A stretch of 64,000 nucleotides of DNA from positions 85,154 through 149,153 of the forward strand of contig CACGMR010000001.1 of the NCBI GenBank assembly GCA_902574215.1, given 5' to 3'. Below the pieces are notes generated by a model, which did no database searches, was not told where the DNA came from, and was given only the letters and a program-made list of their open reading frames with translations. Positions 20,722-29,419 of this stretch are shown here, one piece after another. Every line of letters starts with the position of its first letter. The first letter of the stretch is position 1. The position numbers and the translations under genes are program-made. The DNA is from an uncultured Pelagibacteraceae bacterium. GTDB taxonomy: Bacteria > Pseudomonadota > Alphaproteobacteria > Pelagibacterales > Pelagibacteraceae.

Positions 20722-21578
20722 CCAGTTAAACCATCACGTTTAGCTTTATAACACTTATCTTTGATATTTTCTTTAAATTGAATATTTTTATTAGCATTAA
20801 TAATTTTCTCAGGATTATTATATCTATCGTGAACAAAAAATTGATTATCATGAATAATAAAATAATCTGTTGGGTACGAATCTGATGTAAAGGGTTTTGT
20901 TGACATCACCTTAAGAGGATTTTCATCATATAAAACTAAAAGTTCCTGTTTTGTGAATTCCCTTGTGTAAGTTTTGATAAACTTATAATTTGTTAAATAA
21001 GCTCTATTAATATCATTTTCATTATTTAAAATAATTGTAAAGTAGAATATTTCGTTTGTATTTTTACAAACTAATAGCAATTTTTTATTAATTTTTGGTT
21101 TACTAAAATACTCTGAGGTTTGGTAAATTTTTCCTGTCCATGATTTTTGAATATATGGAGAAATTATAAAATCTTTTTCCTCAGCAGAAAAATTAAAATC
21201 AAATAAATCAAATAAGTTTTCCGAATATTTGCTAGCTTTTTTCCCTAATTTTGAGATAGTTACACCGTGGTTTAATCCAATTTCCACATTAGATTTATTT
21301 AAAGCCTGATCTAAATGATAATTGTGTGTGTCTTTTGTGACTTTATTGAAAATAATATCTTGATCTAGCTTTGTCTTAATTTTTTCTATACTTTTAGTTG
21401 GTGTATTCATTGCAGCTTCATCAGCAACATTTTTTCCACCCTTAAATAAATCGTCAAAAAAAGAAGGTATACCTTCAATAAATTCTTTAAACAATCTTAC
21501 TTTACCTGCGTGCGCATTACCAAAAACACATGTTGTAAGAAATAATATAATTAAAAAAAAATTAATTTTTTTTTTCAT
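20718..21578 (-). CDS. Secreted hypothetical protein (286 aa)
   Basis: N-terminal signal peptide MKKKINFFLIILFLTTCVFGNAHA; no family recognised. Confidence 0.6.
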   Translation of the reverse strand: MKKKINFFLIILFLTTCVFGNAHAGKVRLFKEFIEGIPSFFDDLFKGGKNVADEAAMNTPTKSIEKIKTKLDQDIIFNKVTKDTHNYHLDQALNKSNVEIGLNHGVTISKLGKKASKYSENLFDLFDFNFSAEEKDFIISPYIQKSWTGKIYQTSEYFSKPKINKKLLLVCKNTNEIFYFTIILNNENDINRAYLTNYKFIKTYTREFTKQELLVLYDENPLKVMSTKPFTSDSYPTDYFIIHDNQFFVHDRYNNPEKIINANKNIQFKENIKDKCYKAKRDGLTG

Positions 21579-21710
21579 CCAAAATTCTAATTAAAATTGG
21601 ACAAATTATATCTATATTTTTAAGTGTTTGTCCAAAAAAAACTATTCAATTACACAAGATTATCTAACTAAAAAATGTATTTTGAATTCATGAAAACAAA
21701 GGAGAAAACA

Positions 21711-21962
21711 ATGAAAAAACTAACTTTAATACCAATTGTATTTACTACATTTTTTTTAATACAATTTGCAATACCAACACAGTCTGTAGCACAAATAACT
21801 TGTTCAACAGATATTTTTGGAAATACACGTTGTGTAGATCGAGATTCAGGTAGTAGCTCTACTACAAGCACTGATATATTTGGAAACGATAATACAACTT
21901 TTAGTGATGGCAGTACAATGCAATGTAGAACTGATATTTTTGGAAACTATGTTTGTAATTAA
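21711..21962 (+). CDS. Small secreted TDIFGN-repeat protein
   Basis: Start moved to 21711 (preceded by aaaggag RBS); MKKLTLIPIVFTTFFLIQFAIPTQSVAQ signal peptide; three TDIFGN motifs. Confidence 0.7.
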   Translation: MKKLTLIPIVFTTFFLIQFAIPTQSVAQITCSTDIFGNTRCVDRDSGSSSTTSTDIFGNDNTTFSDGSTMQCRTDIFGNYVCN

Positions 21963-21971
21963 TAAAAAAAA

Positions 21972-22000
21972 TAAATCTCCCTATTATTTAGGGAGATTTA
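21972..22000. terminator. Strong hairpin downstream of TDIFGN protein
   Basis: TAAATCTCCCTA ... TAGGGAGATTTA inverted repeat. Confidence 0.65.
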
Positions 22001-22007
22001 AATAATC

Positions 22008-22193
22008 ATGAAAAGAAGAAAAAAAACTGAATTTTACTTATTAAGAAAAAGAAGTCTTTCTGAAGGTGACTTATTTATTACCGATTATATTCGAACAAAA
22101 CAAAGATTAGAAATTTTAGAAGAGCGGTTAACCCAATTGAATAACCTTATTAATGATAAGGAAATATTAGTAGATGATGACAAAAAAAATTAA
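22008..22193 (+). CDS. Hypothetical 61-aa charged protein upstream of GrpE/Hsp70 cassette
   Basis: Small intact ORF, co-oriented with the cassette. Confidence 0.45.
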   Translation: MKRRKKTEFYLLRKRSLSEGDLFITDYIRTKQRLEILEERLTQLNNLINDKEILVDDDKKN

Positions 22194-22250
22194 AACTTTA
22201 ATGATAGACAACACTTCCTATAATATGATTAACTATCTACTGGTAAAAAA

Positions 22251-22967
22251 ATGAGTCTATTACAATATTTATTCTTAGGGTTAATTATAATAGCTTTAAT
22301 TTTAGTAATTATATTATTCCTAAAACTTTACCAAAAAATTAAAAGCTCTGACAAAGATAGTATAAATTTAATTCAATTTCCTAAAGAAACCGAAAATAAG
22401 CTAGATCACTTTATAAATTTTGCAAAAAATGATCACCATAATTTAGTTAATGAATTTAAAAAAACTCAAAAATATTCAGATACATTAATTAAAGAACTTG
22501 ATAATAAAATTTCTCCATTTGAAAAAGTAGCTAGAGAAAAAAATGACGAACTCAAAGAGTATAAGAAAGGATATGAGTACTCAAGATATAAGGCACTTTT
22601 GGATGGTATCATTGAAACAATAATATTTATTGAAAATGCAGAAAGCAAAATAAATCCAAATGACGAAATTGCTAAATCTTATTTTCAAAGTACGAAAGAT
22701 AAATTACTAATTATATTAAATAATTCTGGCATCGAACCTTTTGTTCCAGAACTCAATATTCAAAGTTTAGATCACCAAGGTTGTGAGGTAGATATAAATA
22801 CTGAGCCAACAGACAAAAAAGAAAAAAATAATTTAATACACTCTGTGGTTGCCAAAGGTTACAAGCTAAATCTTAAAGACGGTACAGTTAATTACATAAA
22901 AAAAGCATTAGTTAAAGTTTATGAATTTGATAATCAAAATGTTGATAATGAAAAAAAAAATATATAA
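22251..22967 (+). CDS. Membrane-anchored GrpE-like nucleotide exchange factor
   Basis: N-terminal TM, coiled coil, then GrpE-like end: SGIEPFVPELNIQSLDHQGCEVD...IHSVVAKGYKLN...VNYIKKALVKVYEFD; directly upstream of Hsp70. Confidence 0.65.
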   Translation: MSLLQYLFLGLIIIALILVIILFLKLYQKIKSSDKDSINLIQFPKETENKLDHFINFAKNDHHNLVNEFKKTQKYSDTLIKELDNKISPFEKVAREKNDELKEYKKGYEYSRYKALLDGIIETIIFIENAESKINPNDEIAKSYFQSTKDKLLIILNNSGIEPFVPELNIQSLDHQGCEVDINTEPTDKKEKNNLIHSVVAKGYKLNLKDGTVNYIKKALVKVYEFDNQNVDNEKKNI

Positions 22968-22984
22968 GTTTTTAATTAATATTT

Positions 22985-24526
22985 ATGAGTAAAATTATTG
23001 GAATAGATTTAGGTACAACCTTTTCAGCTATAGCTGAGCTAGATGATTTAGGTAATCCAGAGATGTTATCTGACCCTGAAAATAATAATAGAATTACTCG
23101 ATCGGCAGTTTACATAGGGAGAGATAAAGCAATAGTTGGAGACAAAGCTGTTGATGCTGCGGTTACCAATAGAAATAGCACAGTGTTTGAAGTCAAAAGC
23201 CAAATGGAAAACAACGTAGTTTGGTCAAAAAAAGATGGAGAGTGGATAGAACAAGATGCAAAAAAAACAAGCAAGGGCTATACTCCTTCTCAAATATCCT
23301 CAATTATTTTATCTAAACTTAAGGATTACACCTCTGGTGTAAAAAAAGCTGTTGTTACTGTTCCTGCAATGTTTGCTGATGCAGCACGAGATGCAACTTT
23401 AGATGCAGCTAAACTGGCAAAATTAGATGTAGAACTAATTAATGAACCAACCGCTGCTGTACTACATTATGCAAATTTACCTGGCTCATCTATAAATGGA
23501 AGAGTTCTTATATTTGATTTGGGAGGTGGTACATTTGATATAACGATAGCAAATGTTAAAGGAAAGAAGGTCGATGTTATTACATCTGTTGGTGATAAGC
23601 ATCTTGGTGGCAGACGTTTTGATGAAGAAATAATTAATTTAATAGATAAGAAATATAAGAAAGCAAAAGGAAAAGGACTAGTTAAACCTTTAGAAGATGA
23701 GAGTCTTTTTACTATTGCAGAGAGAATAAAGAAAATATTATCCACCAAAGATAAAGCATCGGAAATTATAGAAGGCCCTAAAGGCCCTCAAAAAATTGAT
23801 ATATCTAGAAGTGAATTTGAGAATTCAATAGATACTTATATTGAAAAAATAAAAATGCTCATGGAAGAGGCACTAGAGAGTAAAGACTTAAAGGCCAACA
23901 ACATTTCTCAGACTTTATTAGTTGGTGGCAGTACAAGAATGCCTATTATAAATAAAGTTATTACAAAAATTATGAAAAAAGCTCCTGTTAAAGGAGTTAA
24001 TGTAGATGAGGCTGTAGCATGTGGAGCTGCTATATATGCTGGGCTTCAAAATAAAGGAAATCTAAATTCAGCACAAAAAAAATCGCTATCAAATGTAGAA
24101 TTAAATGATGTTTGTAATTATTACTTGGGCACATTAGCCATTATATATGACAAGGAAAGAGATATGGGGATTCAAATTAATGATATTGTGATTCCAAGAG
24201 ATACAAAACTTCCTTGCTCAATCACAAAAACTTATACAGTAGTATCAGATGGTCAGAAGGGAATTGATTGTTCTGTAACTCAAAGCGAGGGTGAAGAAAA
24301 AGATAAAGAATTCGTTAATATATTGTCAAATGAAATTCTTGATCTTTCCAAAAATGCGAAAGCAGGCGACCCAATTGAGGTTACATATTCTTATGATAAT
24401 AGTGGAAAGATCCATTGTATTTTCGAAGATAAAAAATCCAAAAAAAAACATGAGATTAGTTTAAAGCCAGCAGGCGCTAAGGATTTAAAAGAATTAAAAG
24501 AAAATTTAGATTTTGATATAGAATAA
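22985..24526 (+). CDS. Hsp70/DnaK-like chaperone, short form (513 aa)
   Basis: GIDLGTTFSAIAE, VVTVPAMFADAARDAT, NEPTAAVLHYA, IFDLGGGTFDITI, VGGSTRMPII; C-terminus too short for a full helical lid. Confidence 0.92.
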   Translation: MSKIIGIDLGTTFSAIAELDDLGNPEMLSDPENNNRITRSAVYIGRDKAIVGDKAVDAAVTNRNSTVFEVKSQMENNVVWSKKDGEWIEQDAKKTSKGYTPSQISSIILSKLKDYTSGVKKAVVTVPAMFADAARDATLDAAKLAKLDVELINEPTAAVLHYANLPGSSINGRVLIFDLGGGTFDITIANVKGKKVDVITSVGDKHLGGRRFDEEIINLIDKKYKKAKGKGLVKPLEDESLFTIAERIKKILSTKDKASEIIEGPKGPQKIDISRSEFENSIDTYIEKIKMLMEEALESKDLKANNISQTLLVGGSTRMPIINKVITKIMKKAPVKGVNVDEAVACGAAIYAGLQNKGNLNSAQKKSLSNVELNDVCNYYLGTLAIIYDKERDMGIQINDIVIPRDTKLPCSITKTYTVVSDGQKGIDCSVTQSEGEEKDKEFVNILSNEILDLSKNAKAGDPIEVTYSYDNSGKIHCIFEDKKSKKKHEISLKPAGAKDLKELKENLDFDIE

Positions 24527-24529
24527 TTT

Positions 24530-25753
24530 ATGGAAGGTATAGTTATTTGGATTGTTATAATAGCGGGGTGGTGGGTAATAAAGTCTATTTTTTCTTCAGC
24601 ATTTGGTGGTGGAGGAAGTTTAAGTAATGCAGATCGTCAAGAACTTTACGATAAATTAAAACTGCAGCTTAAAGTATCTGAGGAAATTCCACCAAAAGAA
24701 AGAGGTTTACCAGATCAAAAATGCTTAGCAGTTAAAGTTAAGGGACTTTTTGGCCATCCTACAGAAAATAAAACTAAAATTTTTTTAACAATTCATGATA
24801 ATACGGAGCTAGGTGATGATGAATTTGGGCCACCAGTACTTTCAGCCCACCCATCTTTTGCAGAAAAAAATAATAGAGTTTTTAGCCTTACAACAGTTTG
24901 GGAAACATCTTCAGACACATATTTTCCCGACTGGTATAATTTAATATATATTCCAAAAGAACTTATTCTTGCACCTTATAAGGGAAGAAGAAATCTAAAA
25001 TTTAATTTTACAGCATGTGATACGGACGCTGAAGTTCATCATAGTGCACATGACGACCTAGAAAAAATCAAATATAGCGCTTCTACTATTTACAAATTTA
25101 CATCCAAAGAAATTGGATATCTAGAAGAATTTAAAAATAGAGATAAGGTAGAAGATCTGACAATAAATCTAGCGATGAACATGGCTGCTTCTGATGGTCA
25201 TTTAGATCAAAAGGAATTAAATGTTATTAAAGATTGGGCTAAAAGTTTAACTCTTGAGCTTGATGAAGATAAAGCTTCAGAAAAGAAAAAGCATTTTGCA
25301 AAACTTATTAAGGAAACTTACAAAATAGCACAAACTAAGAAAGCATCTATTTCTAAACTTGTTTCTGAATTTAATGATAAAGCAAGTAAAAGCCAAAAAT
25401 ACCTAGCAATAGAACTAATGTTAAATGTTGCTAGCTCAGACTCAAAATTAGCAAAAGAAGAAGAGCAATTTGTAAATAAGATTGCCAAAAGTATTGGAAT
25501 TGATCTTCAAACTTTTAAAGAAATGAAAAATAAAGTCATTGCAAATGTCGATAAAATTGATTTTGCTGAAAAACCCTCTGAGGCAAGTTTTGGTATAACT
25601 GATGATATGGATGATGCTGAGAAAAGAAAAATTCTTCGAAAAGAATACACTAAGTGGAATGGTCAAACTAATCATAAAGATCCAAAGAAAAAGAAAAGAG
25701 CTAAAGAGATGGTTAAAATAATTGCCGACTTAAGGAAGCAATACAGCCATTAA
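24530..25753 (+). CDS. Membrane-anchored TerB-like protein with degenerate J-like C-terminus
   Basis: N-terminal TM + Gly-rich stretch; MNMAASDGHLDQKELNVI and MLNVASSDSKLAKEEEQFV TerB-type acidic motifs; C-term LRKEYTKWNGQTNHKDPKKKKRAKEMVKIIADLRKQY resembles a J-domain. Confidence 0.65.
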   Translation: MEGIVIWIVIIAGWWVIKSIFSSAFGGGGSLSNADRQELYDKLKLQLKVSEEIPPKERGLPDQKCLAVKVKGLFGHPTENKTKIFLTIHDNTELGDDEFGPPVLSAHPSFAEKNNRVFSLTTVWETSSDTYFPDWYNLIYIPKELILAPYKGRRNLKFNFTACDTDAEVHHSAHDDLEKIKYSASTIYKFTSKEIGYLEEFKNRDKVEDLTINLAMNMAASDGHLDQKELNVIKDWAKSLTLELDEDKASEKKKHFAKLIKETYKIAQTKKASISKLVSEFNDKASKSQKYLAIELMLNVASSDSKLAKEEEQFVNKIAKSIGIDLQTFKEMKNKVIANVDKIDFAEKPSEASFGITDDMDDAEKRKILRKEYTKWNGQTNHKDPKKKKRAKEMVKIIADLRKQYSH

Positions 25754-26904
25754 TGGATTTTTTAGATAAGTTTAAATATCATAAAGATGATCCATCTGAA
25801 TTTGGAATTGATTTAAAAGAATTCAAAAAAAAAACTAGTGAATTAGATAATAGTCACCTATCTAACTTATTAACAAATTCAGTAAGGGTAGATAGGGAAA
25901 TATTACCTAAAGTTGGTAAGGCGATAGATGTTGTATTTAAGAGAATTAAAATTGAAAATGTATTTAATTTTTTTATAACTCCAGACAATAACCAAGCAAA
26001 TGCTTCATGTAGTTTAATGTCTTCAGCATCAAGGCCTGATATTATTTTAACTTCTAGATTAATTGAATTATTATCATTAGAGGAACTCCAATTTGTAATA
26101 GGGCACGAAGTTGCACATTATATCTATCAACACGCACTGTATCCAAATTTCAATAATGTGGACGATAGAAATTTAAAATTAAATATTTTAAATCTAAGTA
26201 GAGCTGCAGAAATAAGTGCTGACAGAATTGGTTTTTTATCATGTGCTAATCTTGAAGATTCGTTACGAGCTAATTTTAAGCTAGCATCAGGACTAAGTGA
26301 TAAATATTTTAATTTTAAACCCTCCACATATCTTGATCAACTTAGAGATTTAGAGGATTTAGGTAAAAGTTCTCACGAGTTATGGAGCACACATCCAAGT
26401 TTCTTAATAAGGATGCAGTCTTTAATCTGGTTTTCTATGACAAAAGAGTATCATGAGTTCTTTGATAAAAAAGTTAAAGGAACATATGATTTAAAAGAAA
26501 TAGACAAGAAACTTGATTTAAAAATCAAAAAAATTACTGGAGATGAATTAGAAAAATCAAATACAGATATATATGAAAGAGCACTTATCTGGGGTTCATT
26601 GAATATTTATTTAAGTGATAAAAAATTCACTAAAATAGAACAAGAAGAATTTGCTAAAAGATTTGGAGAAAAATCTAAAAAGGCTATCTCGTTATTAAAG
26701 GTTTCTAATGCTAGAGACATACTAGATCAAAAGATAGACGAGTCATTTAATGATGCTGCCAAATTATTAAAAACAGATAAAAATAAACTAGTAGAAGAAC
26801 TTAAGTTAGTTGGCAAGGAGACAGGTGGAGATAAAATGAAGAAATTAAAAATTCTTGGAAAGTTGTTAAATATTTTAGGTATTAAAAAACCCGTTAATTT
26901 TTGA
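25753..26904 (+). CDS. M48-type metallopeptidase
   Basis: FVIGHEVAHYIYQH (HExxH) and AAEISADRIGF (ExxxD). Confidence 0.85.
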   Translation: MDFLDKFKYHKDDPSEFGIDLKEFKKKTSELDNSHLSNLLTNSVRVDREILPKVGKAIDVVFKRIKIENVFNFFITPDNNQANASCSLMSSASRPDIILTSRLIELLSLEELQFVIGHEVAHYIYQHALYPNFNNVDDRNLKLNILNLSRAAEISADRIGFLSCANLEDSLRANFKLASGLSDKYFNFKPSTYLDQLRDLEDLGKSSHELWSTHPSFLIRMQSLIWFSMTKEYHEFFDKKVKGTYDLKEIDKKLDLKIKKITGDELEKSNTDIYERALIWGSLNIYLSDKKFTKIEQEEFAKRFGEKSKKAISLLKVSNARDILDQKIDESFNDAAKLLKTDKNKLVEELKLVGKETGGDKMKKLKILGKLLNILGIKKPVNF

Positions 26905-26941
26905 TTTTATAAATTATATAAAAAAATAAAAATATTATTAT

Positions 26942-27106
26942 TTATTTATTACCCACATTTAAAATTAAGAGACCTATACCTCCAAAAACATATGGAGTGA
27001 AAGTAGATAACGGTCCTAAAAAATAAGTAAGATTTATTTGTGCAAAGTTTCCAAGTAAAAAATCTGCAACACCAATAATTATTAATATATATCCTAAGAT
27101 TTGCAT
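26942..27106 (-). CDS. Small hydrophobic protein, 54 aa (not in supplied ORF track)
   Basis: Reverse-strand translation MQILGYILIIIGVADFLLGNFAQINLTYFLGPLSTFTPYVFGGIGLLILNVGNK*; two TM-like helices; more protein-like than the overlapping track ORF 26949..27140. Confidence 0.55.
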   Translation of the reverse strand: MQILGYILIIIGVADFLLGNFAQINLTYFLGPLSTFTPYVFGGIGLLILNVGNK

Positions 27107-27216
27107 GAGAAAGAATTATATATTTATTAGCTAAAAACAATTAAAAAATTTTCACTTAAAAAGTGTATTAAAATTTAAATTAGATTGAATTATCAATATA
27201 TTTCTGAGAATATAAT

Positions 27217-28509
27217 TTGGACATTATGAAGTTGTTTATTTTATTGTTTTTACAATTTTTATTTTTCCTAAATTTAAATGCTAATGAAATTAATTTAAAC
27301 GATCCATTCTATAAGCTAGGTTGGAAAAATTTAGAAAACCCAGAAATTTCTAGAATTCAAATTCCCAATGCGAATGCTAGCATAGAAATCATCAAGTCTG
27401 AGATCTACTTAAATACTAAACAAGATATAAAAAATTTTGAAGAATATTTATATAACCAAGAATATAACATTGATGATATTGATGAAAAATTAATTATTTC
27501 TGACAATGAGCAATACTATAAAATTGAAGCTAAATATTATGATGAAGGTTATATTACAACAGACAGATTTAAAAATTTTAAATCATCAGATTTACTCGAG
27601 ACAATTAACAAAAATAAATCAGAATCAATTGATAAATTTTCTTGGGCTTTAGAGCCAACCATTTCTGAAAATATGATTTCAACTTATGGATATAAGGTGA
27701 AGTGGAAAGATGGAGATATAACTTACTGGTATTATGGAAATATACTAGGCAGAAATGGTTACGTTGAATTAAAAATGGTTCTTTTTGGTGATGAATCAGA
27801 TGGAGATGATTTCTTTAATTATTATGGAGATTTAATTAATCAGATTTCTTCTACTGTTGAATTTAATGATCAATATAAATATTCAGATTTTACTCAAGAT
27901 GACTATCTATCATCTTATACTCTAACAAATATAATTGACGGAAGCTGGGGGGAAGGTACAGCTACTGATCTTACAAATATTATTGCCAATTGTTTAATTA
28001 CAACTGAAGCTTTAAAAAAAGCAGGTATAGCTGAGTCAGATTATCCCAGGTTTGCAGGTAAGGTAATTAATTTTTATATTTCAGATGTTAGAAATGAGAT
28101 CATTGATTTATCTATAGATGATGAGGTGAATGTCATATCAGGAATGTATGGCATTGAAGATAAGCAAAATTTTCAAAAACTTAACATATCTCATAATAAT
28201 CCAAATACTTTTGATCTTAGTTACACCAATATAATAGAAGTAGTTGGTGATAAAAAGACAGACAAGTCAAAATATGAATATAAAAATAAATTGGTTATTA
28301 AAGATGGTATACCTAAGCTTATGTTTGCAAAGATTGATCAAACAGGTTTATCATTTAATAAATGGAATTTAACACTAGGTTGTAAGAGCGAAGACTTTAC
28401 AGAAGAAGAAATAGCATCAGCTAAATTTGTTAAGTCTAAATCAATATCAGGCATGGATCCAAAAAAGCTAGAAGAGATAATTAAAAAACTTAAAGAAAGG
28501 AGCGAATAG
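27217..28509 (+). CDS. Secreted hypothetical protein (430 aa)
   Basis: Signal peptide LFILLFLQFLFFLNLNANE; no family recognised. Confidence 0.65.
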   Translation: MDIMKLFILLFLQFLFFLNLNANEINLNDPFYKLGWKNLENPEISRIQIPNANASIEIIKSEIYLNTKQDIKNFEEYLYNQEYNIDDIDEKLIISDNEQYYKIEAKYYDEGYITTDRFKNFKSSDLLETINKNKSESIDKFSWALEPTISENMISTYGYKVKWKDGDITYWYYGNILGRNGYVELKMVLFGDESDGDDFFNYYGDLINQISSTVEFNDQYKYSDFTQDDYLSSYTLTNIIDGSWGEGTATDLTNIIANCLITTEALKKAGIAESDYPRFAGKVINFYISDVRNEIIDLSIDDEVNVISGMYGIEDKQNFQKLNISHNNPNTFDLSYTNIIEVVGDKKTDKSKYEYKNKLVIKDGIPKLMFAKIDQTGLSFNKWNLTLGCKSEDFTEEEIASAKFVKSKSISGMDPKKLEEIIKKLKERSE

Positions 28510-28512
28510 ATT

Positions 28513-28875
28513 ATGAGTGTAAATATTCTCAATATCAATGATTTTAATAATGAGATAAGAAATTATATTCCTTTTCACGAAGTCAGTAGCCCACCTAGAA
28601 TAGGTGATGTAGAGGGACAAGATTTCGAATGTGGTTGTGGAGATATTCACATTATGAATTTTGATCAACATTATTTCATAGCTGATGGAGGAATGTTTAA
28701 AGCTGTTTTTTTGTCTCCAGCTTGTGGTTTTTTAAATGCATTAAAATTAAAAAAAATGTTTTCAAGTGGAATTGAGAATCTGTGTAGTACTAAATTTTTA
28801 GCTGAAAAACCTAATTATGGATTTCAAAGTTATCCAGATATAGCAGGCTCTATTAACAAGTATTTTGGACGGTAA
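28513..28875 (+). CDS. Hypothetical protein (120 aa), CGCG motif
   Basis: Intact ORF following 27217..28509; FECGCGDIHIMNFDQHYFIADGG. Confidence 0.55.
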   Translation: MSVNILNINDFNNEIRNYIPFHEVSSPPRIGDVEGQDFECGCGDIHIMNFDQHYFIADGGMFKAVFLSPACGFLNALKLKKMFSSGIENLCSTKFLAEKPNYGFQSYPDIAGSINKYFGR

Positions 28876-28897
28876 ATAATTTTTCAATGAAAAAACT

Positions 28898-28960
28898 TAT
28901 AGGACTTCATCGGATAACCAGCACAAGACCAGCACATAGAGAGATAAAATAAAAAAAATT
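28898..28960. repeat. Conserved island right-end sequence (copy at 30293-30355)
   Basis: tataggacttYatSggaYaacYagYacMagacYagYac...agataaaataaaaaaaatttacttatt shared by both copies. Confidence 0.8.
28917..28935. repeat. Paired direct repeat ACCAGCAC-AAG-ACCAGCAC, island 1 right
   Basis: Identical to 17642-17660. Confidence 0.9.
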
Positions 28961-29019
28961 TACTTATTAACCTTGTTCAATTATAAATATTAGCATAAAC
29001 ACTCATGAAATTCATTAAT

Positions 29020-29067
29020 GCCCTCGTGGTGAAATTGGTAGACACAAAGGACTTAAAAGCCGAGGGA
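29020..29067 (+). pseudogene. Truncated tRNA-Leu(TAA), second copy (island 1/island 2 junction)
   Basis: Same 5' half and same gccgaggga remnant as 17476..17524. Confidence 0.9.
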
Positions 29068-29184
29068 TTCACATTTTAGTCAGTCCATAGTAGTCCAAGG
29101 TAGTCTAAACATCCTATAAAATCTCATAAGTTTAATTAAGCTTTCAAATAAGATTAGAAAATAAAGCTTATTTAATTTGTGCAG

Positions 29185-29203
29185 ACTAGTACTAAACTAG
29201 TAC
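29185..29203. repeat. Paired direct repeat ACTAGTAC-TAA-ACTAGTAC, island 2 left
   Basis: 11-bp spacing; 8-mers match 30312-30330. Confidence 0.9.
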
Positions 29204-29233
29204 CTGGATAGATAATATTATAAGCTTTTATCA

Positions 29234-29419
29234 ATGAAAATTAAAAAAGGTATTTTTAGAATTTATATAGTTTTAAGTGTTATGTGGTTTTGTTTTTTTT
29301 TCATTGGTTTTATCGATCAAGACTGGAACTATAATATTGAAAAAGAATTATTAATAATTTCCCTTATACCACTGCCATTATATTTTATTCTTAAATGGAT
29401 AGCTAAAGGTTTTGAATAA
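29234..29419 (+). CDS. Small two-TM membrane protein (61 aa)
   Basis: Hydrophobic IYIVLSVMWFCFFFIGFI and LIISLIPLPLYFILKWI. Confidence 0.5.
   Translation: MKIKKGIFRIYIVLSVMWFCFFFIGFIDQDWNYNIEKELLIISLIPLPLYFILKWIAKGFE

Larger units (their letters stand above)
17476..29019. mobile_element. tRNA-Leu-anchored genomic island 1 (no integrase seen)
   Basis: Bounded by repeated promoter + tRNA-Leu 5' half; 11-bp-spaced ACCAGCAC pairs near each end (17642-17660, 28917-28935). Confidence 0.8.

Noticed and set aside
26949-27140. 63-aa minus-strand track ORF
   Set aside because: Aromatic/Cys-rich composition typical of a wrong frame; the frame giving 26942..27106 is more protein-like.
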